DNA of 64,000 bases from Eremophila alpestris peregrina (Eukaryota > Chordata > Aves > Passeriformes > Alaudidae): assembly GCA_009792885.1 (NCBI GenBank), contig WMCF01000021.1:3475747-3539746 (forward strand). The letters are read 5' to 3'. Shown here piece by piece: positions 1 through 13,150 of the stretch. Numbering within the stretch: the first letter of the stretch is position 1; each line of letters opens with the position of its first letter. A program made the position numbers and the translations under genes. The notes beneath the pieces were generated by a model that worked only from the letters and a program-made list of their open reading frames with translations, was not told the origin of the DNA and searched no databases.

Positions 1-1427
1 TTGATCTGCTCCAGCAGGAGACCAGCTGCAGACGCCTCTTTGCCCTCCATGGTTTGTGCTCAATTCCCAGGCTCCCGGTGAAGGGCTGGCAGTGACAGCT
101 GTTTTCCTCCTTGGCAGCTCTGACCACAAAGGTGCAGCACAGCCGCTAGCTGGGGACATGGGCAGCCTCACAGTCCCTTCACTCCTTGTCCTGCCTCTGT
201 CATGTTAGGTGCATGGCACCAGGGCAAGCATCAGGCTGATGTATAGCCAGGGTGTTGGTACACTGCAGAAAAGTTCTATGCCCCGAAATTTTAAACAAGG
301 AAGTCACTTTCTCCTGCCTTGGTTACTCAAACTTTACCAGGCCTCTGCAGAGGAATTACAGTTCAACAACATTTTCATTTACTCCAAGTACAAGATTTGA
401 GTTCCAAAGCAGGTCAGAATAGCACTGGTGCTTGAAAAACATTTTAAATACGAGTTTTCTGTCAGAAAAGTAAATCCAGCTAAAGATGTAAGAGGGCAAG
501 GTGAGAAATACAGTGTCTGTAACATGGATCACCACATGAGACCTGAGGAAGTGGAAATCAATGGCAGTACTGGTGATATGAAGAGCAGTCAATCATTCAG
601 GCACTCTGGATGATGTATCAGCCTTAACTATAGATGCAAGTTGTTGTTTCTTTTTCTACTTGATCACTGGAGCAGGGTTCTGGTTAAAATCTCATCTGAT
701 AGGTTTTCTTTTTGGTAAAACGCAACGTAGGCCTCAAATGACTCCTGCCCAGCTAAGCAGTTTGGAAAACAAACAGCAGATTGATCAAAGGATATGCTGA
801 GAGTCATCTTCTGCCCTCCTGTGGGCTCTGATGTTGGTCAGACTTAGGGTTTATTCCCATCCTCAGGTGTAACACAAAGGTTTGAAGGCAGAAAGTTTAT
901 GTTGGGCCTCATGCAGGCTGTGTTCCCCACAGCCGGCGGCTCTGAGGGGAGCACGGGCTCCTCAAGGAGCTCTCAGGTGACTCCAGAATGAGCAGCAAAA
1001 GCAGCCAAGTGGGAATTGGATCTCTCCACTCTGCTTTCCACAAGCAGGGGTCTAAGGTGGGTTGTGCTGGAGCCCTCACACCCCTGGGCAGAGCAGATGC
1101 TGCCGTGCTGTGCAGTGCTGTGTCCACCTCTCTCACACCAAGCCTCAGCCACTGGGGCACTTCTTCCCTAAGGGAAGCACTGCCAGCTCCTCCGAATGCA
1201 ATAGGACTTAGGAGCTGCCCACACTTCAGTTTACCTTTTCTTCCTCTTTACTCACTTCTACAGTGCTTCATATTTTCTTCTTCCACACTTCCCAGCACTG
1301 AATGTTTAAGGACTACTTAAATCAGTTTTAAAAGAGTATACCTCACCTAAACACCTAATTGAAGGAGAAACAAACATTTTGATTTGCCTAATAGTTCTCT
1401 GGTTTCAGGTTGAAATGACTCCCTAGA
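1..1427. other. Intergenic DNA, no gene seen
   Basis: No open frame here shows a recognisable protein or an exon with credible splice sites. A moderately GC-rich patch lies at about 900-1200 and the rest is unremarkable. In the human locus this side of CNEP1R1 faces a long gene-poor interval towards ZNF423, which fits with what is seen (synteny recalled, not checked). Confidence 0.6.
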
Positions 1428-2010
1428 TGTTAGAAAAAGACTTTTTCCCAATCCCCTCACCAGAAGAAGTCTGAACTCGTTGGCTCTGTTCTCAAGGTTG
1501 TTTATTCTTTTCTCATCTATTACATTATTTTCTGCCCTGCTGAGGTCTGTGCTGCAGCTTGGGTTGTCACTGACTGATTGCCTCTCAGGGCAGTGTTAAC
1601 TCTTTATACCAAGTACTACGTGTTCCATGTTTACAGTTAATTACCAATACCTATTACCTATGTTAGACAGTGCATTTCTACTCTAATCCAATCCGAAAGT
1701 GCCACCATCACAGCAGAATATGGAGGACAAAAAGAAGGAGCAGAAGGACAGGGACATGCCCAAATTCCTCCATTTTGCCTTCTTGAACCCCCATTCTAAA
1801 ACCCAAAATTCTATTTTTCACCCTGTGATAAGTTAACTAGCATTCCAATTAACTCTTGTGGCTTGCAAATCCTCACGCAAGGTTGGCAGTCTTTCCCAAA
1901 GACTGAAATCAAAGGCACTGGTACTTTTGACTCCATGCCAAGGTCTCTGGACCCCTTGCCAGGGTCTCAGACCACCCAGGGCAGCCAGAGGAATGTCCTG
2001 GGTTCCAACA
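1428..2010 (-). mobile_element. Solo retroviral-type LTR, minus orientation
   Basis: A 583-base block is bounded by imperfect inverted termini: it opens TGTTAGAA at 1428 and closes TTCCAACA at 2010, so it reads TG...CA on either strand. On the minus strand a TATA-like TATAAAG (about 1602-1608) is followed about 95 bases downstream by AATAAA (1501-1506), the expected order of U3 promoter and R-region poly(A) signal. No internal retroviral genes flank it, so it looks like a solo LTR left by recombination. The flanks (CTAGA before, AGTAG after) do not form a clear target-site duplication, so the insertion is old or an edge is misplaced. The family is probably an avian endogenous retrovirus, possibly ERVL-like, inferred without a database search. 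Confidence 0.65.
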
Positions 2011-4787
2011 AGTAGTGATTAAGACCACTTGTGAGAATCTGAAAAAAGCAGAACAATGAAAGAAGTCCATACGCTGCTCAGAAGTTTTCTCAGAAAAATA
2101 AAATACTGAGAGTAATTACATAGTTAAAGCTGACTCCTAAAATAGCAATATCTCATTCTTTTTCCTTTTACATGATTCATTCTCCACAGTGCAGGTATGT
2201 ACATCTTTCACTCTGTTTCCTTGGGATACTTGGTTTTAGCACCTTTCTCAGGACACAGAGGGATCAATGTTTACCAGGGTGCCACTCAGAGCTGCAGGCC
2301 ACTGCAGGGCCCAATCAATCCTGTGTGCCAGAGAGCATCTCAGCTTCCCACTCCCTTTGGAAGGAGAAATTCTACACCATGACAGCTAACTCTTTAGCAA
2401 AGTTCACTTCAAAGCCTCAACCTCGAGTGTTAAAAAAGAAAAGCCCTTAAATGATACAAGTTATTACATTTAATCCCTTTGGGGGAAGTGGGGAATGATT
2501 TTGTGATTAAGGACCTACTGTGGGGCTCAAGAGAATTAGTTCAATTCCAGACTCTGAAACAAGCTTCCAGGTTCCCCTGGGAAAGCCTATGCAATCTCCT
2601 ATCTCACATGGACATCAGCAGGGCAATTTGTGTGTGCAGCCTTCTGACATTGTATTACCAACAGCTAAATAAATTCATAGTTACAACTTAGGTGAGATTC
2701 AATAATTTTGAGGACTAGTTACCTATTCAGTGAGGGCACTACCATTACTACTATCACTTACCACAAATCATTCTTAAAAATTGATATTAGATTCTTGAAA
2801 AATAGTAAGCTACATTATTACTTACTCCTGGGCTGACAGGCAGCTCCTAAGGGTTTAGTTAATGTATTAATGAACATGATGAATGAATGAAAAAAGCTGC
2901 AAGATCAAAATAAATTGGCAGGTCTTACAGAAAGACACCACTTAGTTCTCAAGCACAGGACTATTTTCTATGGTTTGCACTGCAGAGAAATTTTGTTCCA
3001 TTAAGGTTTATAGCTGGTATTGTTTCTTGGCCAAAAAAAAAAAATTATGAATGGATTTAATTCATAGGATGAATGAATTTAATAATGAAAACTCATCTAA
3101 CAATGAGTTGCAATAGAGAAAATCTAGCAAGCACTATCAGAAAAACATAATACTGAAGTCACTGTGTAACCTCCTAGGCAGTGGAGTGCTGCACTACACA
3201 ATGCACTGTGATGATATTAGACAGTCTGTCTTGCAAAAAGAACAAAATTATTTCATTACTCTGATATACTGATAAGAACACATCCTAGTCATGTTCTTTG
3301 CTATTCACTACCAGTGGAAATTTTCTCCTACTATTATGAAAAACAGCTGTCATAGACCAGAAATATAAAGCAAAATCTACTTCACATTTTTAAAGACATG
3401 GCGATCATTTTAAAATTTCACTCATTTCTGCATGGGTGCTGGGCCCATTATGGTTGCAGGTAATGATGTATTCAATGCACTGCAAAAGTTACTTACAGTA
3501 ACTTGACAAATACTTCACATATTTCTAAACTATTTTCTGTATGGAAACAATTGTCTCTCTCAGAAGTTGGAAAAATCCAGATAAAATTTCAAAATCAGCA
3601 TTGCTGGCATGTTTATGTTCAATCTATAAGCAATATTTTAATCTTAATATTAAATATTTTGGCAGGGTGTCTGTCATTTATTTGGCATGTATTAAGTCCA
3701 AGTTTACTTGGTATTTTCGTAGAATGGATGTCAAAAATGTTGAAATCTGATATTTGATTGGAATGGATGTAACTACAAATTGAGGCAGTTCTTCACATTA
3801 GTTTATTTCAGTGCATTTCTAATTATAATTATTTCTAATTTTTTCTCTAATTTTCCCACTGTTATAATTTCAAATTACAATAGAAGTTAAAGAAGTTGAA
3901 AATTAAAAGTACCCAATCCCAAGTGAACTCAATATTCAAGTGACTGATATAAAACTGTTTCAAACTGTCAGTTAACAGACCAGCAATTCACACCAACAAT
4001 TCTTGGTGTCAGTGTCCTCACATTCTTCTCTCTAAGGTAAAATGCAGAAATGACTGAGGGACTTCTTATGAATTAAGAGAAATTCCATCCATCCTACCCA
4101 ACATGCAGAGATAACCAGCTCTGATGAGACCTGCCCATTCTAATCTGAATAGCCTGATGAGGTTCAAACACAAGCTGAAATTGGTGGCAACTGAGTAAAA
4201 CATGCAACTTTATTCTGTGACTGTTTATGACTTCTAATGTAAAATCACAAAGACGCAGCAGTGGCATTCATGAGCATTTGTTTTAATGGAAAAGCCTTCT
4301 TAAATTTTTCATTTCTCAGAGGTGACAGAGGGTGTGATGGTGGTTACAGGATTTCCACTACTGTCAGTGCTGTCAGCAGTGTCTTCTTAGCTAAAGCTCC
4401 CCATGGGTGCTGCACTGGTTAAACACAAATGGCTGTGACAAAATGTAACAAATACTATAAGACAGTTGTAGTTTCTGTATTTGGTCATCCTCCCCACATC
4501 TGCTTACATCTAAAAATCAATCCCCTCTTTTATCAGTGAAAGGTTAATTGCCACCTTCATGTTTCATTTTGTTGTATTATCAAACCTCATGATTTGACAT
4601 ATACTTTTGTGTGTTCCATGTCCTTGTGGTGTCCCATCCTGAAAGGGAAAGAATCAGAAAGTTGCATAGATGCCCATGGCTGGATAGGAATGACAGAAGT
4701 CAGAGGAGCCACAAAAATTCACAAAGTTTTATTAGTAAATTCAACACTTGGCAAACAGGTTATTTAGCTCCTTCTAGGAAGGACATG
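2011..4787. other. Intergenic AT-rich DNA, no gene seen
   Basis: Short open frames such as that at 2172-2450 have no recognisable product and no supporting splice sites. There is a poly(A) run near 3033. I see no promoter-like GC-rich segment. Confidence 0.55.
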
Positions 4788-4914
4788 GAAGGGAGGGAGG
4801 GAGGATAGAAGGGAGGGAGGAAAGGAGAGAAGGAAGGAGGGAGGGAGGGAGGGAGGGAAGGAGGGAGGGAAGGAAAGGAAGGAAGGAAAGGAAGGAAAGG
4901 AAGGAAAGGAAGGA
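4788..4914. repeat. Polypurine GGGA/GGAA microsatellite
   Basis: About 127 bases consist of G and A only apart from one T. They run from a GGGA-rich half (to about 4870) into a GGAAAGGAAGG half. The opposite strand reads as a Ser/Leu/Pro-rich open frame, which is an artefact of the repeat. Such mirror-symmetric polypurine tracts can form triplex DNA and are usually length-polymorphic (general knowledge). Confidence 0.95.
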
Positions 4915-7900
4915 TTTAATTATTTTCAATATAGAAACAGTACCTTCCAGGCTGACGTGGGCTTGAAGAAAAATGGCTGCTGTTTTCATTATTTAAATGA
5001 TATTAAGTTCTCCAGCTAGAATAGATGTGTAGTTGTCTGGTTCTAACCAGAAATTATTTACAGTTATTAAACCAAACAGCTACAGGGCTTTGTCACTCAC
5101 CTGGTGGCAAAAGGCCAGGTGTCCCTCCAAGCTGCCATTCTGCAGGTTGATGTCAAGAACATCCCAGAAGTCCTAACCTTTTAACAGTGTTAAAGAAGAG
5201 GTCAAGGATTATCCTTTGCATCTGAGAGTCCTGTTTGGAAAGCTTTTGTGGTTTATTGTCAATTGTTTTAAAACAAACAGTAAAATCTGCCTTTGTACAG
5301 GACGCTCCTTTAACTGTGAAGGTCTAAACCCACCAGGCTTAAGAAATGCCTGCAAACAGGTGACTGAAAGTGGATATAGCAATGAGCACTGCAGCCAAAG
5401 CAGAGGCACCACACCCCAAGAGCTACAAATGCCTTGGCCTGCCTCATTCAGTGCCCTACTTTAAAAGATGTACAGGCACTGAGCTACCAGTCCCATAGGT
5501 ATTAACAACAGAGCACACTGACCTGCAGTGCTGCTAATCAAAGCATGACCAAACTACAAAGTCAAACTCTCTGATATTAATGCTAACCTGCACACAAGTT
5601 AAAACAAACTGACAAATGAAGTGAAATTGGTATGAAATGTTAAAGCCAGATTTTATTTCATGACAAGCAGATGTCATCTGAGGCTGGTTCTAAGCAAGGA
5701 TTTAATCCATGACCATAATGTAGGTCAGTAGTTTTGATAGAGTTTGTGCCTAGTATTCATCCAAGGAATCAGACTCAGCACATCAATAGTGCCAAGAGTG
5801 TACATGTAGTTTCTTTAATAAAAGAAAATAATCCAATTAAGCAAATGTCACAATATTTTTTGCCAACTTCCCCATAGTTTCCAATAATTAAAGCAGTATT
5901 TAATTTAAAACAAAACACTATACTCTGATCCTATGCATCCAAGAATATTCATGTTTAAAACCTGAACCGCCCTCTCTGTTTCTGCTGCCCTTCTCGTTTC
6001 CCATGAGCTTCAGTAACTCAAAAGAATTGCAACCAACTTGGTAACTAAAAAAGAAAGCTTTGTGGAATGGGAAAAGTTCACAACAGGGGAGGAAAAAAAG
6101 CCTTTCTAAAATAGCCAGGTGTTCACCTCAACCCATACCAACTTCAAACAGATGCAAGGACAGTAGCTGAATCTGATTTCAGACTAAGGACATGAAAGAT
6201 GAGTTTTATGTTCTTATGCTTTTATAATGTTAGAATGAATTCATCTTTAGATAAAGAATAGTATACTCCCCTACGCTCCAATTCTTTCACATAAAATTTG
6301 CTCTGAAAATAGCTTGGCTGAGTTCCACTCTTTCAACTATTATTTGATCACTGCCAAATATTTGCAAGTTCAGATTTTTCCACATCTCACCCATCTACTT
6401 GATTGCAGTTCGTGTAGTATCTACTATGTTTTGTTCTACTTCTAGGAATAAATGTACTGTGCCAAGTGATCAAATCAGTCACAGAAATAGAATGAATTAC
6501 TTTGAAATATGAAACTGAAAGAGTGCTGAAAGAAGAGCCTTTGACAGCCTTTCACCCAAATCAAGGTTTAACCTTAGGAAAGGATGAGAGCAATACTGCT
6601 TGGCAGCAGATGAGGTGTGGATGGCAGTGCCTGTCCATGACCTTACATCCTCATGATGTCTTCAACTTCATGATGTCTTCAACTTCAGGTGAAGGATGAG
6701 TTTGTGCAATAAACAGAAGTAGTGAGCAACTCTTCAAAAGAAATTAGGAGCACAAGTAGAAGCCTGTGAGAATCTCACCATGCTCCTATCACAAGGGCAT
6801 CCAAGAATTTTCTGTAGAGTAGTTCTACAGACAAAATGACACTGATACTCCAAGTCTATAATTTACATATGTGGTTGGGTGGGGACTTTTTATGAGATAC
6901 TCTCCTGAATTTTAAACTTTTTAATTTAAATAAATCTATACACCATTATATTACTGAATCCTGTTAAACCAAGAGTTGCATTTTATTTTGATGGATATCA
7001 CTAACTTAAACACATTTCTGTGTACAGTGCTACTACAACTTAAATCTTCAACAGCATTAGCAGATGATCAAACACTTTGCAACTGCAACCTGTGAGAGAG
7101 CAATTCCCCATTAGGGACATGTTTATATGGCCTTAGAACATGTCTAATTTCATGAAGAATGTTTGCACATACTGCAGGATGCACGTGCCCATTAATAGAC
7201 ACACCAGCATTTTATACACAAACTTTTGATCTCTAGTGCCTGTTATTTGTTTACAGATTATTTTTTATGTATAAGCAAGCTTACATCAGATTTTAAAGAT
7301 CAGATGCTTGAAGTTGTATTTCAGAGGGAAAAAAATTAATACCTTCAATTATCTATCTTCTGGTAGTTGCAGGATCACTTACTGGGTTCAACTCCAAGCA
7401 GTCCAAGTATTTCCCTGCTGGTAACAGAAATAAGTCTCCTGTGCAGAGGCACACTGCACACCTCACAGCTCCCATGCTAGGCAGTCACCTACCAGCCCAA
7501 ATCTGCTCCCAAGAGCTTTAACTGTGAGAGGCAGCACACCCTGCACAGGCACACCATGATGTACTGCAGAGCAGAGAGAGATGGCTTTATCAAACCGGTG
7601 TTTTCATCGACTTTGCACTTCTCCAGACAGACAGAAAAATACAGCTGTTATGTCTGTGCAATATAACAGAGTGAGATGTTTAAAACCTTCAGCTCAGTAT
7701 TGACACAGCCCTCCTGAAGCTGCAGAGGTTAGTTTTGATTTAGAACCAGTATATGAACTTGATTTGAAATATAAATGAAAAGCTGTAAGTTCTCCTTCCC
7801 TGTGTCAAATCATTATTGGGCAGTTTTAACTTTAGATCATGAACAAGATTCCCAGTTCTACACAAAGGCTTTCACAAACATCTACACCCAAAATAATAGG

Positions 7901-10900
7901 ATTTCTGCTGATTATTTCTTAATTTCAGAATATTTTAACTGAAGAACAGCACAGTTATTTTGGCTGCAGGATAAATCGCATTTTTGTTACTGTGTTCCCT
8001 ATACATGAAAATATGTGACATTAGTAAATTTACAATAAAAAGTTTTGAAACAAAGAGATAAATCTTAAAAAGCATTTTTATTTATTTACATAGAATCAAC
8101 ACAAGAAACTGAAATTATAATAAGGCAATTGCTATATAACTTCCTATTATTTAATTATTATATGTGAGTTTGTTAAGTGCAGCTTATGCCATGTAAGCAG
8201 CAATCCAGGACAGACATTTAATCACTATATGTATTATGCATTATTAGAAATTAATTCAGCAAACTATTTCAAAGCTGTCTCATTTTAACTAGGTCAAATT
8301 CTGTTACCCAGAAGTGCAATGAATCTGTGTTTAAAATTTAAACAGGTTGAAAGAAATTTAAACTGCAGTTCTGAATGGAGAATATTTTAAGTGACATCTC
8401 TCAAACAACCTAAACTTTCTCTAGATAGAATAATGAAGTCTGATTACAGGGCAAGAGGAAAATGCTATATTGAGCTATTCAAGAATACAAAACAGTCATT
8501 TAACTCCTTGGAGTGCAGGTGTGAGATCTGACTTATGTGAGATATATTATTTTCACCTCATGTTCAGGCTCTTGTATGTGATTGCCTATAATTCTAGAAT
8601 AACCCCCTGAAGAAAAGAGAAGCTTGTGATATAAAACTAAAAGTCTGTGTCACTGTTTCCCACTGCTGTGCTGTTGCCATCTTGTATGTGCCAGAGGCCA
8701 CAAGTACCAAGTCCAATGCTGAGCTGTGAGAAACCCACAGAACAACGTGTTCTTTGATCAGAAACACCTTCTACAAAAATGGGAAGGATCTGTGATCTCT
8801 ATTTTAAGCTATGCAGAAATTTTTGATAGTATTTGTTATAGTAGGAAGCTGTCATATACATCAGAGGAAGATTTTTAGTTAGAAGATTCCTGCTTGATCC
8901 CATTTTAGTGCCAGAGTGAAAAACTATTACAATTTATATTTATAATCTGATTTTATCTCATCATCCCAGCATACTGAGAAATATTCAGCTGAAAAGAATA
9001 TTGTCTATTATGAACTATTACACTGATGTTACTGTAATTTTGTTAGTAGACTGTTTTTTTGCAAAAATATTGAAGATAGCACAAAAATTAAGACTAGCAA
9101 TACACGTTTTGAGGATTGTTGCTGAACATTAACCTTCAAGAATTTTACTGATAACTTGATTTTAGATATTTAACTTGGAAGATTACATTTCTTAGCAAGA
9201 GATGAAAGTCACAAATTCCATTTGCTTCACCAGGAAAAATGCTTGTTAACACTGATCCTGAAATTAAGAGTGGAACAGTAAATAGTCAAGGAAAAACGAG
9301 TTTTTTATATATTGCAATACACCTACTTTTTAAAGCAATTCTAAAAGTGTTTCATCTACATAATAAAGCCACATCTTTTGTTTAAAACAACTGAAAACAA
9401 ATTGATTTCTCAGCTTCACTATTTAATTGTTTTAAAAGTTTATAAGTCAATTTACAACCTGCTCAAATTATCCCACATGATCTTTGCATTTCAGATACAT
9501 TAACCAACCCAGCTGAAGCAGCTGTAGCTCTGTCTGGATTCCTGTGCCTAAACATTTCAGTAGATCACTAAACCATAATATGGCAGAGAATTTCTAACTC
9601 TCATTTGAAGAGATTATGTACTGCTACATGCGTGCAACATTCCATGAACCAAAAGAGACAATCTCTGGTGTAGTTCCAGTCATATGACTACCAGAAGGAG
9701 ATAAGTGAAATTCGGAAGTCAGTGAGGAGGAAAGGAATTAAATATTGTAAAAAAATATTGCCTAAATGCATAAGAAATTTTAAAACTAACTAGAAGTTTT
9801 TTAAGGTGATCCAGAAACATTAAATAGACATGATCTCCATCCATTATCTACATATTTGCAGGGTCACATTTCTGAACTGGGTTACACCTACCTATGTAAT
9901 TACCATCTCTGTAACAGAATTAGCCAAAAAAAACCAACAACCCCTTTAACAGAAACCTACTTTTCCTCCTTGCTGGTGGCAGCAATGACAGCCAGAAGGT
10001 GTCTCATTCTTTCTGCATCTGTTGGTAAAACTGCAGTTATCTGCAACCAACTGGAAAATCAATTAAGGAACAGCACAGACTGCAAAACTGTGTCAGAACA
10101 TCACCAAGTTTCACTGCTTTACTGCTTAACAATATTGCTAAAAATGATAAAAAAAAATTCCTTAAAGCAAGGGCTTCCCCCTCCCATTTCATTTTCCCGG
10201 AGGATATTTGTTACACAGGTAAAAAAATGCATAAGAAACATAGCTGGTTAAACTAAGCTGCAAACTTCTCAGAATTATTCTACTGAGAGCAGCCCATTCA
10301 TCTATTCCAGCCCACAGAGCATTACTTGTGTAGCATTCTCTCCTGAATTTTCTTCCATTTCGATGCTGGGACTCAAATCTCACCCTGAGGGAAGGCAGTG
10401 TGACGAGGAAAAGCCACCAGACTACAGCCAGACACTAGAGACTGATCAGGAACATTTTTCACCCGTGTTACAAAATATCTTTCCTAAATATTTTAAAAGC
10501 CGTGTTGAAAACACTACCCACAATAGACATACACCAATGTGGGAGCCATCAGAAATGAGCTTGCTTGCCTATCTCCAACAGAAGCCACCTTTCAATTATT
10601 TGAGGATCTCTAAAATATACACACAGCACACCAAAGGCCAAAAGTACAAGCATATTTATACAGTTCTATTCAGGCAATATTTCCATAGTGAATCTACATC
10701 ACTACTTTGCTAAGCTACTATTATTATTATTAGATACTATTAAATATGATTATTTGCTTTTGTTTCTCTCACCTTGATTTAAAGGTACTGTGCATTTTGT
10801 AAAGATTTCTACTAGAAAAGGTAAGAGTATGAGTTTAGTTATATGTTACCAGAAAAGACTTTTAAAAGCTAGACTAATCCAAAGTGTCAAACAGATAAAA

Positions 10901-11349
10901 TAAGCATATTTAATAGATTTTCACACTGCATTTGTTTTGTAAAGAGTGCCATATCAACTAGAAGTGATGTACTATTTTTTCTTCACCACTCTTCATTAAC
11001 AAACTCTAGGGAGATGTGAAAAGGTCAGATTTCTTCTTTGGGTTTGCCTAAATTACTGAATGCCTTCTAACACAGAGCAGCTCAGTCAGCTCCTCCTGAC
11101 ATTGCTTAACTAAAACTTAGGGAGGTGCACAGACATCACAACAGTCACAGCACAAATTTGCAGCCACAGTGGGACATTCTAAGTCAAACTTTCTGCTTAC
11201 ACAAGATGCTTCTAAAGCTTTTGCTACATCCATTTTTCCCTTAAGTAAAGAGGTACTGAAAAGTGTACAGCAGCAAGTGCCTTCATTAAGCATCAGCAGC
11301 TAGAAGCAACTTTTGCATTAAGGGAACAGAAACTTAGCAGAAAAAACAT
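4915..11349. other. Intergenic AT-rich DNA, no gene seen
   Basis: The interval is AT-rich with only short, unrecognised open frames. The longest, 131 codons at 9856-10251, has no recognisable domain and no promoter or splice context. One perfect 17-base tandem duplication occurs at 6651-6684. Conserved non-coding elements could be present but cannot be judged from a single sequence. Confidence 0.55.
6651..6684. repeat. 17-bp perfect tandem duplication
   Basis: TCATGATGTCTTCAACT occurs twice back to back. It looks like a simple replication-slippage duplication in intergenic DNA. Confidence 0.9.
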
Positions 11350-11540
11350 CCCCTTTGCATTCCAGCTGGTCCTCAGGGATCAGAGGGGCTGGGTGTGACC
11401 AGGCTTGATTTCTGATTAGAATCAATTCAGCACCATTGGTCAGGTCGAATTCAATAAGAACTTACATGATTATAGGTTCATATATAGTACAGTTTATTGA
11501 AGCAACAGGAAAGCAGGTTCAGGATTGTCAGTTATGAGGG
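11350..11540. repeat. Diverged interspersed repeat, copy A
   Basis: This copy shares an opening block (TTGCATTCCAGCTGGTCCTC, then CAGAGGGGCTGGG) with a copy about 1.57 kb downstream. Weaker matching continues for about 190 bases through an AATTxAGCAC block, a TAAGAACT block and a TGAAGCA block. Similarity may extend some 60 bases further upstream. The family is not recognised. A TATATA-like string and a minus-strand AATAAA at 11493-11498 occur, but in the wrong order for an LTR read on that strand. Confidence 0.6.
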
Positions 11541-12923
11541 CATTAACAATGGACTTTGATTTTTAAAGGTACTGATAACCTGAGTACAAATAATTAAATA
11601 TAAAAGAAATCAATTTAAATTCTGTATTTATCTAGAAGCAGTGTTTTTCCTCAGAAGAGGAAAAAACCTCAAGAGAAATTATTTCCCATTTCTCTGGTAT
11701 AGTTGCAATACTACAGAGAGAAAAGCAAGGGAGTTTTACTTAACAGAGGGATTGCCGTGTTATTTCAGGAGGTGCCCTTCTGGAAGCAGGTGTAGGATGG
11801 AGTTATGTGAGAAAAAAAGCTAAAACCAGATTTGTGTGCTTGTGGTTATTTTGTTTGTTTTTCATAAGAAGCACTTATTAGGCTGGAAGGAATCCTTGTT
11901 CTGCAGAAGTAGTATCAACTTTAACCTACAGGACAAGCAGACAACTGCACAGCAATTTGTTGAATGCAAACAACCCTCACAGCAGCTGCTGCAAATAGGA
12001 TCTCAGGCTGAACAAACAAATGCCCAAAACGATGGTTGGAAACAACCAGAAATACAGCAATATCCTGGCAAGCCAGCACTGTTCATGGCTCATCATTTCA
12101 AAAGCCAACAAACCTCCTACTCCCGTGTCTGGCACATGGCAGGCTGTGAGCAGAGCAGCTCAAACAAGTGATGAGATGCCAGCTCCCAGAAAGCTGCCAC
12201 AGGAATGCAGCTGTTCCAGCACCACAACCACTGTGCTCTGCACCCATCACAGCTGGTGAGAACACCTGAGGGCTGCCCCACTCAGAGGTGGCAGCTGCCA
12301 GCCAGGGAGGGACATGGGGACATATCCCCTGGAATGACCAGGCACACAGGAACAGTGCCCCATCACCTCCCAAGGTCTGCCTGCCCACAGCACAGATTCC
12401 ATTCCACTGCCTCCAAAAGAAATTAAACAAATCCAGCTTCCAGTCTTGCCTTCCCTACATGGTTAGTAACAAACAGGTTGGTTTTCCTAGGAGCCTGTAT
12501 TGTTATGGTGCAATGTCTTTGGTATAAATCTAAGATTTCAAAGAAAAATGTTCTTGCTCTAAACACGTAACTTTCAACCTGAAAGTCAGTGAAAGAGAAT
12601 TTGTCACTCTATTATCATACCAGGAGTGACATTTGAAGGACTAAAGCAGCCTTGAAAACAAGGCAAAATCAGATGAATACATCTGTTCCCTGACAGCTTT
12701 TAGAAAACCAAATACAGTGTGTAGGAGAACATGGGAATTAAGAGGCTGAGAAGACTTTACTGGGGAATTAAATGGGAAGGACTAGAAAATGGAAAAGCTG
12801 AAGACATATGGTTCAAGACTGAGCAAGAATCCATATCCTGTGTTTAAAAGGTGACAGAAGAGTGACCAAGAAGTTGAAGAGGGAGTTTCTTGTGCTAACT
12901 GTAAGTAAATTTGGCAGAGAATA
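11541..12923. other. DNA between the paired repeats, no gene recognised
   Basis: About 1.4 kb separates the two repeat copies. Open frames of 60-111 codons occur on both strands around 11836-12430, but none resembles a retroviral or cellular protein I know. It could be the eroded interior of an element whose two ends are the repeat copies, or unrelated DNA. Confidence 0.35.
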
Positions 12924-13150
12924 AATCCCCTTGCATTCCAGCTGGTCCTCAGTTCAGAGGGGCTGGGGGTGGCTGGGCCTAATTTCTGAGTAAAAGCTAA
13001 TTGAGCACAGTAAGTAAATAAGTAAATGCAGAGCCAGTTCAGCACTACAAGTTCAGTCACCTTCTATAAGAACTATCATAGCCTGATTCACAAATAGCAA
13101 ATTACTGAAGCAGCAGAAATGCAGATTCTTATTGGATTGCTGTCAGTGAT
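12924..13150. repeat. Diverged interspersed repeat, copy B
   Basis: Same orientation and same block order as copy A. It carries an extra AGTAAATA-rich stretch near 13010-13030 that is absent from copy A. Identity falls off after the first 45 bases, so the copies diverged long ago. Confidence 0.6.

Noticed and set aside
4774..4989. Ser/Leu/Pro/Phe repeat protein on the minus strand
   Set aside because: Direct translation of the GGGA/GGAA microsatellite.
9856..10251. 131-codon plus-strand frame in the upstream intergenic region
   Set aside because: No domain, no promoter, no splice context and ordinary AT-rich composition; length is within chance for 16 kb.
11480..11498. TATATA and minus-strand AATAAA in repeat copy A taken as LTR signals
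   Set aside because: On the minus strand the poly(A) signal precedes the TATA-like string, the wrong order for an LTR, so no LTR call is made.
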